Shown here one piece after another: positions 31,075 to 38,481 of a stretch of DNA of 64,000 nt (position 1 is its first letter; each line of letters opens with the position of its first letter). Position numbers and translations under genes: made by a program. This DNA is from Enterobacter_D sp963521185. Its GTDB lineage: Bacteria > Pseudomonadota > Gammaproteobacteria > Enterobacterales > Enterobacteriaceae. Under the pieces are notes generated by a model. The model ran no database searches. It was not told the origin of the DNA and saw nothing but the letters and a program-made list of their open reading frames with translations. The stretch spans positions 1 to 64,000 of the forward strand of contig CAUQTV010000011.1 of the NCBI GenBank assembly GCA_963521185.1, written 5' to 3'.

Positions 31075-33012
31075 TTACGCATCACCGAAGCGACGACGGG
31101 TTGTGGCTGCGCCATCTTCACGACGCGGACCACGGCTTGCGCCTTCACGACGTTCACCGCTGAAGCGACCGGCACCCGGTGCTGCGCCTTCGCGACGCGG
31201 ACCACGGTTGCCTTCACGACGCTCGCCGCCGCCGAAGCTACGACGTTCGCCAGCAGGACGATCTGAACGCGGGCCACGATCGGTACGCGGCTGGGCATCG
31301 CCCATCAGCTGCATGTTCATCGGCTTGTTCAGGATGCGAGTACGCGTAAAGTGTTGCAGAACTTCACCCGGCATGCCTTTCGGCAATTCGATGGTGGAGT
31401 GCGTACCGAACAGCTTGATGTTACCGATGTAACGGCTGCTGATGTCGCCTTCGTTAGCGATAGCGCCAACGATGTGACGCACTTCAACGCCATCATCACG
31501 GCCCACTTCGATGCGATACAGTTCCATTTCGCCAGCGTCACGACGCTCACGACGCGGACGGTCTTCACCGCTGCGCTCAGGGCGATCGGCACGCGGACCA
31601 CGATCGTTACGATCAGGGCGGTCACCACGGCGTTCGAAACGCTCGTCACGGTCACGGAATTCACGCTTCGGACGCATCGGCGCATCTGGCGGTACGATCA
31701 GAGCACGTTCGCCCTGTGCCATTTTCAGCAGTGCAGCGGCCAGCGTTTCGATATCCAGCGTTTCGCCTTCGGCGGTCGGCTGAATGTTCGCCAGCAGCGC
31801 ACGGTACTGGTCCAGATCGCTGCTTTCCAGCTGCTGCTGTACTTTGGCGGCGAATTTTTCCAGACGGCGTTTGCCCAGCAGTTCTGCGTTCGGCAGGTCT
31901 GCTTCCGGAATGGTCAGCTTCATGGTGCGTTCAATGTTACGCAGCAGACGACGCTCGCGGTTCTCAACGAACAGCAGTGCGCGGCCAGCACGACCCGCAC
32001 GGCCAGTACGGCCAATACGGTGAACGTAAGACTCGGAGTCCATCGGGATGTCGTAGTTAACCACCAGGCTGATACGCTCAACGTCCAGGCCACGGGCCGC
32101 AACGTCGGTCGCAATCAGGATGTCCAGACGACCATCTTTCAGGCGCTCCAGCGTCTGCTCACGCAGTGCCTGGTTCATGTCACCGTTCAGCGCGGCGCTG
32201 TTATAACCGCTACGCTCCAGCGCTTCAGCCACTTCCAGGGTCGCATTTTTGGTACGAACGAAGATGATCGCCGCATCAAAATCTTCTGCTTCCAGGAAAC
32301 GCACCAGCGCTTCGTTTTTACGCATGCCATACACAGACCAGTAGCTCTGGCTGATGTCCGGGCGAGTGGTTACGCTGGACTGGATGCGCACTTCCTGCGG
32401 CTCTTTCATAAAGCGGCGGGTAATGCGACGAATCGCTTCTGGCATGGTTGCAGAGAACAGCGCGGTCTGATGTTCAGCCGGGATCTCAGCCATGATGGTT
32501 TCAACGTCTTCGATGAAGCCCATACGCAGCATTTCATCCGCTTCGTCCAGTACCAGACCTTTCAGGTTGGACAGGTTCAGCGTGCCACGTTTTAAGTGAT
32601 CAAGCAGGCGGCCCGGGGTACCCACAACAACTTGTGGACCCTGACGCAGGGCGCGCAGCTGCACGTCATAACGCTGGCCGCCGTAAAGGGCTACCACGTT
32701 TACGCCATGCATGTGTTTAGAGAAATCAGTCATCGCTTCTGCAACCTGAACAGCCAGTTCACGGGTTGGAGCGAGTACGAGGATCTGCGGTGCGCGCAGG
32801 TCCGGGTCAATATTGTGCAGCAACGGCAGCGAGAACGCTGCAGTTTTACCGCTACCCGTCTGGGCCATACCCAGTACATCGCGGCCAGACAACAGGTGCG
32901 GTATGCACTCAGCCTGGATCGGAGATGGTTTTTCGTAACCGAGATCGTTAAGGGCTTCAATAATAGAGGTTTTCAGCCCCAGATCGGAGAAAGTGGTTTC
33001 GAATTCAGCCAT
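31075..33012 (-). CDS. deaD: Cold-shock DEAD-box RNA helicase DeaD (CsdA)
   Basis: ATP-dependent RNA helicase for ribosome assembly and mRNA decay at low temperature. The 645 residues start at MAEFETTFSDLGL. Motifs are AQTGSGKT (50-57), PTRELA, DEAD (156-159), SAT and HRIGRTGRAGR, then the DbpA-type RNA-binding domain (about 475-560) and a long Arg/Gly-rich tail with repeated GERREG and RRFGD-like units. The 22-codon upstream extension was rejected because it overlaps yrbN. E. coli DeaD is 629 residues; the difference lies in the tail and linker. Confidence 0.97.
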   Translation of the reverse strand: MAEFETTFSDLGLKTSIIEALNDLGYEKPSPIQAECIPHLLSGRDVLGMAQTGSGKTAAFSLPLLHNIDPDLRAPQILVLAPTRELAVQVAEAMTDFSKHMHGVNVVALYGGQRYDVQLRALRQGPQVVVGTPGRLLDHLKRGTLNLSNLKGLVLDEADEMLRMGFIEDVETIMAEIPAEHQTALFSATMPEAIRRITRRFMKEPQEVRIQSSVTTRPDISQSYWSVYGMRKNEALVRFLEAEDFDAAIIFVRTKNATLEVAEALERSGYNSAALNGDMNQALREQTLERLKDGRLDILIATDVAARGLDVERISLVVNYDIPMDSESYVHRIGRTGRAGRAGRALLFVENRERRLLRNIERTMKLTIPEADLPNAELLGKRRLEKFAAKVQQQLESSDLDQYRALLANIQPTAEGETLDIETLAAALLKMAQGERALIVPPDAPMRPKREFRDRDERFERRGDRPDRNDRGPRADRPERSGEDRPRRERRDAGEMELYRIEVGRDDGVEVRHIVGAIANEGDISSRYIGNIKLFGTHSTIELPKGMPGEVLQHFTRTRILNKPMNMQLMGDAQPRTDRGPRSDRPAGERRSFGGGERREGNRGPRREGAAPGAGRFSGERREGASRGPRREDGAATTRRRFGDA

Positions 33013-33085
33013 GTAGTACAAGTGCCTCAATGTCAGTGGCGGCCAGTCTACATAACTCATCGTGAAATTGATCTGCAATTTTCAT
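33005..33085 (-). CDS. yrbN: Small protein YrbN (26 residues) upstream of deaD
   Basis: A short frame reading MKIADQFHDELCRLAATDIE followed by six more residues, ending in TGA. It closely matches the E. coli small protein YrbN, found between nlpI and deaD. It overlaps the start of deaD by eight bases, so ribosomes finishing yrbN are placed at the deaD start; coupling is likely. The function is not known. A leader peptide for deaD control is a fair inference. Confidence 0.88.
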   Translation of the reverse strand: MKIADQFHDELCRLAATDIEALVLHG

Positions 33086-33191
33086 TGAAAAGTGTGAACC
33101 GGCTCAAATTAGGTGTATTGACGAACAATAAAGCCCTCACCCGTTAAGATGATGGCAATCAAAAAAGATCGTGGGCTGATATGTTCGTCAG

Positions 33192-34076
33192 CTATTGCTG
33201 GTCCGATTCTGCCAGGTCGTCATGCTCCTGGCCCAAGAGCGCTAATTCCAACAATGCATAACGGTGCTCAACATAGTTGTGTACGTTGTTAGCAACCGCC
33301 AGTTTGAACAGTGCCGTGGCGCTGTCCTTTTCCCCCAGACTTAGGTAGTACTTACCTAAATAGAAGTTGGTTTCACTGAGATGCTCAGCGAGCGAGGTGT
33401 TATCCGTTGCGTCCGCCTTCAGGCGATCCATTAACGTTGCTTCGTTAATGTCACCGAGGTAGAACTCGACAATGTTCCATCCCCATTGTTCTTTATCCGA
33501 TTTCTCGAAGCGCTGTTGTAGTGCTTCTTTGGCCTGCTTCTCATCGAGCTTACGCTCAACGACGTAAAGCCACAGGCTACGGAAAGGATCATTGGGATCG
33601 TCTTGATAAAACGCCAGCAGATCATCTTGCGCTAACTTGTCACGACCGCCGTAATATAAGGCGATCCCGCGATTCAAGTGCGCGTAGTTGTAAGTTGGAT
33701 CAAGCTCAAGTACAGAATCAAACGCTTCATAAGCGGCATCAAAATTGCCCGCTTGCGTTAAGTATATGCCTAAGTAGTTGAATACTTCGGGCATATCGGG
33801 TCGGATTGCCAGCGCTTGTGAAAAATCATTCCGCGCCAGTGCCCTCAGACCGAGACTATCATACAACACTCCGCGCTCATATAAAAGCTGTGCGCGTTCG
33901 TCGTCGGTTAAAGCCCGACTGGCAAGAATTTGTTCCATGCGTGCCAGAATCACTTCTTGCTGCAAAGTCGGTTGCAATGGCACCGCCAGGACTTCGCTCT
34001 TACGCCAGGCAGAGTTGCTGCATCCTGCCAGCGTTAAAGCTGTCGCAACGAAACACCAGCGCAAAAAAGGCTTCAT
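33192..34076 (-). CDS. nlpI: Lipoprotein NlpI
   Basis: Outer-membrane lipoprotein with TPR repeats that binds the protease Prc and peptidoglycan hydrolases such as MepS. The 294 residues equal E. coli NlpI. The signal ends in TLAGC with lipidated Cys19. TPR-like stretches run from about residue 60 to 270 (YERGVLYDSLGLRALARNDFSQAL, FNYLGIYLTQAGNFDAAYEAFDSVLEL, AHLNRGIALYYGGR). It lies between pnp and deaD, as in E. coli. Confidence 0.97.
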   Translation of the reverse strand: MKPFLRWCFVATALTLAGCSNSAWRKSEVLAVPLQPTLQQEVILARMEQILASRALTDDERAQLLYERGVLYDSLGLRALARNDFSQALAIRPDMPEVFNYLGIYLTQAGNFDAAYEAFDSVLELDPTYNYAHLNRGIALYYGGRDKLAQDDLLAFYQDDPNDPFRSLWLYVVERKLDEKQAKEALQQRFEKSDKEQWGWNIVEFYLGDINEATLMDRLKADATDNTSLAEHLSETNFYLGKYYLSLGEKDSATALFKLAVANNVHNYVEHRYALLELALLGQEHDDLAESDQQ

Positions 34077-34148
34077 TTCCCACTCCCGAAGACAACAATT
34101 GGATGAACGTCCTGTCCCCCGGCTGCAAACATGGCGTCCTGCCCGGAA

Positions 34149-34178
34149 TTAAAAGCTCTCCGCCAGGGGCGGAGAGCT
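34149..34178 (-). terminator. Hairpin terminator after pnp
   Basis: On the minus strand, AGCTCTCCGCC / GGCGGAGAGCT with a 4-base loop is followed by TTTTAATT. It lies 11 bases after the pnp stop. The T run is interrupted, so partial read-through into nlpI and deaD is expected. Confidence 0.85.
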
Positions 34179-34188
34179 AAACAGCAAC

Positions 34189-36324
34189 TTACTCGCCTTG
34201 CTCTGCTGCAGGCGCTTCTGGCGCTTGTGCAGGCTGAGACTGTTCAGTCGCTTCTTTGATGCTTAAACGGATACGGCCCTGGCGGTCAACTTCCAGAACT
34301 TTAACCGGGACTTCCTGGTTCATTTGCAGATAGTCAGTCACTTTCTCTACACGCTTGTCAGCGATCTGAGAGATGTGAACCAGACCTTCTTTACCGCCAC
34401 CGATGGCAACGAACGCACCAAAGTCAACGATACGGGTCACTTTACCGCTGTAGATACGACCCACTTCGATTTCAGCAGTGATCTCTTCGATACGACGGAT
34501 AGCGAATTTCGCTTTCTCACCGTCGGTCGCCGCGATTTTCACGGTACCGTCATCTTCGATTTCGATGGTGGTGCCGGTTTCTTCGGTCAGCGCACGGATA
34601 ACCGAGCCGCCTTTACCGATCACGTCTTTGATCTTGTCCGGATTGATCTTGATGGTGTGGATACGCGGAGCGAACTGAGAGATGTCGCCGCGCGGCGCGT
34701 TAATCGCCTGTTCCATCACGCCCAGGATGTGCAGACGCGCACCTTTAGCCTGGTTCAGAGCAACCTGCATGATCTCTTTGGTGATGCCTTCGATTTTGAT
34801 ATCCATCTGCAACGCAGAGATACCTTCGAGGGAACCCGCCACTTTGAAGTCCATGTCGCCGAGGTGATCTTCGTCACCCAGAATGTCAGACAGAACAACG
34901 AAGTTGTCGCCTTCTTTCACCAGGCCCATTGCGATACCCGCAACGGCGGCTTTGATCGGCACGCCTGCGTCCATCAGTGCCAGAGACGCACCGCACACGG
35001 AAGCCATGGAAGAAGAACCGTTGGATTCAGTGATTTCAGACACAACACGTACGGTGTACGGGAATTTGTCAGCTTCCGGCATAACCGCCAGAACACCACG
35101 TTTCGCCAGACGACCGTGACCAATTTCACGACGTTTCGGCGAACCCACCATACCGGTCTCACCGACGGAGTACGGAGGGAAGTTGTAGTGGAACAGGAAG
35201 CTGTCAGTGCGCTCGCCCATCAGTTCGTCGATGTTCTGTGCGTCACGTGCGGTACCCAGCGTTGCGGTAACCAGCGCCTGAGTTTCACCACGGGTGAACA
35301 GCGCGGAACCGTGAGTACGCGGCAGAACACCAGTGCGCACGTCCAGACCACGGATCATGTCTTTTTCACGACCGTCGATACGCGGCTCGCCTGCCAGTAC
35401 ACGGCTACGAACAACGTTTTTCTCGATAGCGTGCAGGATGTCGCCAAGCTCATTCGCGTCAAGAGACTCGTCTTCCGCCAGCAGCGCAGCGACGGCTTCA
35501 GATTTGATCAGACCAACCTGAGTGTAACGCTCTTGTTTGTCGGTGATGCGGTAGGCATCGGACAGACGGGATTCTGCCAGGGCAGCAACGCGTGCGTTCA
35601 GCGCATCGTTTACTGCTTCAGGCTGCCAGTCCCAACGCGGTTTACCCGCTTCTTTCACCAGGTCGTTGATGTTCTGAATAACGATCTGCTGCTGTTCGTG
35701 GCCAAATACCACCGCACCCAGCATCTGGTCTTCGCTCAGCAGTTCAGCTTCGGATTCAACCATCAGCACAGCGCCTTCGGTACCGGCAACCACCAGATCC
35801 AGTTTGCTGGTTTTCAGCTCTTCCTGGGTCGGGTTCAGCACGTACTGGTCGTTGATGTAACCGACGCGAGCAGAACCGATTGGGCCGTTAAACGGAATGC
35901 CGGACAGGGACAGTGCAGCGGATGCACCGATCATTGCCACGATATCCGGGTTAACCTGCGGGTTAACAGAAACCACGGTCGCGATGACCTGAACTTCGTT
36001 AACGAAGCCTTCCGGGAACAGCGGACGAACCGGGCGGTCAATCAGACGCGCAATCAGGGTTTCGCCTTCGCTTGGACGGCCTTCACGACGGAAGAAGCCA
36101 CCCGGGATTTTACCGGCAGCGTAAGTACGCTCCTGGTAGTTAACGGTCAGCGGGAAGAAATCCTGGCCTGGTTTCGCTTTTTTCTGACCTACAACGGTAA
36201 CGAATACCGCAGTGTCGTCCATGCTTACCATAACGGCTGCTGTCGCCTGACGCGCCATCATGCCGGTTTCCAGGGTCACGGTGTGCTGACCGTACTGGAA
36301 TTTACGAATGATCGGATTAAGCAA
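34189..36324 (-). CDS. pnp: Polynucleotide phosphorylase PNPase
   Basis: 3'-5' phosphorolytic exoribonuclease and RNA degradosome member. The 711-residue protein begins at a TTG codon at 36324 (LLNPIIRKFQYGQ), preceded by AAAGGA, as in E. coli. An in-frame upstream start is possible but would run over the ribosome site. Two RNase PH domains (about 1-145 and 310-545), then KH (about 550-615, IKINPDKIKDVIGKGGSVIRALTEE) and S1 (about 620-690, GKVTRIVDFGAFVAIGGGKEGLVHISQI) domains are visible, plus an Ala/Glu-rich tail. Confidence 0.97.
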   Translation of the reverse strand: MLNPIIRKFQYGQHTVTLETGMMARQATAAVMVSMDDTAVFVTVVGQKKAKPGQDFFPLTVNYQERTYAAGKIPGGFFRREGRPSEGETLIARLIDRPVRPLFPEGFVNEVQVIATVVSVNPQVNPDIVAMIGASAALSLSGIPFNGPIGSARVGYINDQYVLNPTQEELKTSKLDLVVAGTEGAVLMVESEAELLSEDQMLGAVVFGHEQQQIVIQNINDLVKEAGKPRWDWQPEAVNDALNARVAALAESRLSDAYRITDKQERYTQVGLIKSEAVAALLAEDESLDANELGDILHAIEKNVVRSRVLAGEPRIDGREKDMIRGLDVRTGVLPRTHGSALFTRGETQALVTATLGTARDAQNIDELMGERTDSFLFHYNFPPYSVGETGMVGSPKRREIGHGRLAKRGVLAVMPEADKFPYTVRVVSEITESNGSSSMASVCGASLALMDAGVPIKAAVAGIAMGLVKEGDNFVVLSDILGDEDHLGDMDFKVAGSLEGISALQMDIKIEGITKEIMQVALNQAKGARLHILGVMEQAINAPRGDISQFAPRIHTIKINPDKIKDVIGKGGSVIRALTEETGTTIEIEDDGTVKIAATDGEKAKFAIRRIEEITAEIEVGRIYSGKVTRIVDFGAFVAIGGGKEGLVHISQIADKRVEKVTDYLQMNQEVPVKVLEVDRQGRIRLSIKEATEQSQPAQAPEAPAAEQGE

Positions 36325-36524
36325 AATTTTATCCTTTCTTAATGAATGACAGCACACCATTGGGTGTGCTGACGTGTGAACCCGATCTTTAGTGCATCCT
36401 CGCGACTAATGACAATCCTGACCACAATCGGGCCAAGCCTCTCATTAGCCGCGCGAACCTCTGCAACAAAGATCATTCAGAGCAACAATACAATAGTTTA
36501 GGGTGAATTGCTGCCGTCTGGTTG
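36325..36524 (-). promoter_or_regulatory. rpsO-pnp intergenic leader
   Basis: About 200 bases without a coding gene between the rpsO terminator and the pnp TTG start. In E. coli this leader forms an RNase III-processed stem through which PNPase represses its own mRNA, and the opposite strand encodes the small RNA SraG. Sequence identity to either was not tested here; only the position supports it. Confidence 0.45.
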
Positions 36525-36550
36525 AAAAAAGGGGCCGTTAAGGCCCCTTT
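36525..36550 (-). terminator. rpsO intrinsic terminator
   Basis: On the minus strand, AGGGGCC / GGCCCCT with a 6-base loop is followed by six T. It stands 19 bases after the rpsO stop and divides rpsO from pnp. Confidence 0.92.
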
Positions 36551-36568
36551 CTGTGAAACTCGCCAGAC

Positions 36569-36838
36569 TTAGCGACGCAGACCCAGACGCTCGATCAGCG
36601 CGGTGTAGCGTGCTACATCTTTACGTTTCAGGTAGTCGAGCAGTTTACGACGCTGAGAAACCATGCGCAGCAGACCACGACGGCTGTGGTGATCTTTTTT
36701 GTGCTCTGCAAAGTGACCTTGCAGGTGGTTGATCTGAGCAGTCAGCAGGGCAACCTGAACTTCGGTAGAACCGCTGTCGTTCTCGCCACGACCAAACTCG
36801 GAAACGATTTTTGCTTTAGCTTCAACGCTTAGAGACAT
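36569..36838 (-). CDS. rpsO: 30S ribosomal protein S15
   Basis: Primary 16S rRNA-binding protein of the small-subunit platform. The 89 residues from MSLSVEAKAKIV equal E. coli S15; the four-codon extension upstream is not family-like. LTAQINHLQGHFAEHKKDHHSRRGLLRMVSQRRKLLDYLK is the conserved core. In E. coli S15 represses its own mRNA through a pseudoknot at the start region. It follows truB after 150 bases with its own likely promoter. Confidence 0.98.
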   Translation of the reverse strand: MSLSVEAKAKIVSEFGRGENDSGSTEVQVALLTAQINHLQGHFAEHKKDHHSRRGLLRMVSQRRKLLDYLKRKDVARYTALIERLGLRR

Positions 36839-36988
36839 TTTAAACTCCAAAATTAACAGTGTGAGAGGGTGCCGATCTCTAATTCAGCGACCCCAGTATT
36901 AACGCCGGCCTTATGTTAAACATCTGACCCGACGTCAAGCGGCAATATTCTACTCGCAGTACCCTGTTATCGCAAGGTGACTGCGCGA

Positions 36989-37933
36989 TTACGCCGGATA
37001 CTCGACCACCAGGCGGCGCGGGGCAACGCGACCCTGATCGTCAATTTCCGCCATGCCGATAAACAGCGCTTCTGGCCCTTCCGTCACGCGCACCAGTCCC
37101 TCAGACGGGGCTTCGGACGCACGAACCGGCTGGCCGTTCTTGAAGTACGCTGCCGTCACGGCGGGGATATTCACCACCGGGAAGTCCGAAGCCGGACTGT
37201 CCATCGGCATCAGTAACGGATCGAGTAGCTGCGCAGCTGGGATCGCCTGCTGCTCTGACTGCGCCAACAGATCGTGTAACTGCTCCAGCGTCACCATGCG
37301 CTCAACCGGATACTTGCTCACCGCGAGACGACGCAGGAAAATCACGTGCGCGCCGCAGCCCAGCTTTTCACCGAGATCGTCAATAATGGTGCGGATATAG
37401 GTGCCTTTCGAGCAGTGAACTTCCAGCTCCAGCTCCGTGCCTTCATGGCGAATAAACAGCAGTTCATACACCGTGATCGGGCGCGGTTCACGCGGAATAT
37501 CAATGCCTTCACGCGCGTATTCGTACAGCTTTTTACCCTGATACTTCAGCGCCGAATACATTGACGGGATCTGCTCAATGTCGCCACGGAAGGTGTCCAG
37601 TGCGGCAGCAAGCTGTTCCGCGCTGAAGGTTACCGGGCGCTCTTCGACAATTTGTCCGTCAGCATCAGAGGTGTCCGTGCGCTGCCCCAAACGGGCAATC
37701 ACGCGGTAACGCTTATCTGAATCCAGCAGGTACTGGGAAAACTTGGTGGCTTCGCCGAGGCAAATCGGCAGCATGCCGGTCGCCAGCGGATCCAGCGCAC
37801 CCGTATGCCCGGCACGGTTAGCGTTATAAATGCGTTTTACTTTTTGCAGCACGTCGTTGCTGGACATCCCCTGCGGTTTATCCAGCAGCAGCACACCGTG
37901 CACATCGCGACCGCGACGACGAGGACGACTCAT
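36989..37933 (-). CDS. truB: tRNA pseudouridine-55 synthase TruB
   Basis: Makes pseudouridine 55 in the T loop of nearly all tRNAs and acts as a tRNA chaperone. The 314 residues equal E. coli. The catalytic Asp48 lies in GHTGALDPLATGMLP; a C-terminal PUA domain runs from about 250 to 314. The stop of rbfA and the start of truB overlap by one base (TGATG), indicating coupling. Confidence 0.97.
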   Translation of the reverse strand: MSRPRRRGRDVHGVLLLDKPQGMSSNDVLQKVKRIYNANRAGHTGALDPLATGMLPICLGEATKFSQYLLDSDKRYRVIARLGQRTDTSDADGQIVEERPVTFSAEQLAAALDTFRGDIEQIPSMYSALKYQGKKLYEYAREGIDIPREPRPITVYELLFIRHEGTELELEVHCSKGTYIRTIIDDLGEKLGCGAHVIFLRRLAVSKYPVERMVTLEQLHDLLAQSEQQAIPAAQLLDPLLMPMDSPASDFPVVNIPAVTAAYFKNGQPVRASEAPSEGLVRVTEGPEALFIGMAEIDDQGRVAPRRLVVEYPA

Positions 37934-38334
37934 CAGTCCTCCTTGCTGTCGTCCGGGTTCACACGACGTTCATCGTCGTGTTTCACCACGTTGGTCACCA
38001 GGTTAGACATGCGCATCCCTTCAACCAGCGAGTTGTCGTAGAAGAAGGTCAGTTCCGGCACAATACGCAGGCGCATGGCTTTACCCAGCAGCGAGCGAAT
38101 AAAGCCAGAGGCGTCCTGTAACGCTTTGATGCCCGCTTTCACGGCGGCTTCATCTTTGTCGTTCAGGAAGGTGACGAACACTTTTGCATACGCCAGGTCA
38201 CGTGACATTTCAACGCCAGAGACGGTGGTCATCAGGCCCAGACGGGGATCTTTGATTTCGCGTTGCAGGATGAGAGCGATTTCTTTCTGCATCTCCTGAG
38301 CCACGCGCTGTGGGCGACCAAATTCTTTCGCCAT
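37933..38334 (-). CDS. rbfA: 30S ribosome-binding factor RbfA
   Basis: Helps late 16S rRNA 5' end maturation, mainly in the cold, and binds the free 30S subunit. The 133 residues begin MAKEFGRPQRVAQEMQ and form one KH-like domain. The ORF is open far upstream, but that part covers a terminator and a REP element, and GGAGAA precedes 38334. It is translationally coupled to truB. Confidence 0.97.
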   Translation of the reverse strand: MAKEFGRPQRVAQEMQKEIALILQREIKDPRLGLMTTVSGVEMSRDLAYAKVFVTFLNDKDEAAVKAGIKALQDASGFIRSLLGKAMRLRIVPELTFFYDNSLVEGMRMSNLVTNVVKHDDERRVNPDDSKED

Positions 38335-38350
38335 AGTAAATTCTCCAGAC

Positions 38351-38375
38351 AAAAAAGGGGCTAAAAGCCCCTTTT
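38351..38375 (-). terminator. Hairpin between infB and rbfA
   Basis: On the minus strand, AAAAGGGGCT / AGCCCCTTTT is followed by a T run. It is placed inside the metY-nusA-infB-rbfA unit, where it would reduce but not stop expression of rbfA and truB. Confidence 0.85.
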
Positions 38376-38384
38376 GAAATTTTT

Positions 38385-38472
38385 GCCGGGTGGCGCTTCG
38401 AAGCCTGATGGCGCTACGCTTATCAGGCCGACAACCCGGCAGTAGGCCCGGTAAACAAAGTGCCACCGGGCA
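38385..38472. repeat. REP/BIME element between infB and rbfA
   Basis: Several REP-type palindromes: GCCGGGTGGCGCTTCG, CCTGATGGCGCTACGCTTATCAGG, and GTAGGCCCGGTAA facing GTGCCACCGGGC. Such elements commonly fill this gap in enterobacteria and stabilise the upstream infB mRNA. Confidence 0.9.
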
Positions 38473-38481
38473 TTACGAAGG

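Noticed and set aside
31351..32595. A 414-codon plus-strand frame opposite deaD
   Set aside because: Shadow of deaD with unnatural composition and no start signal.
34324..36342. A 672-codon plus-strand frame opposite pnp
   Set aside because: It mirrors the pnp coding frame, has no ribosome site or family motif, and its composition (many Phe, Arg, His, Gln) is what the reverse strand of a highly expressed gene gives.
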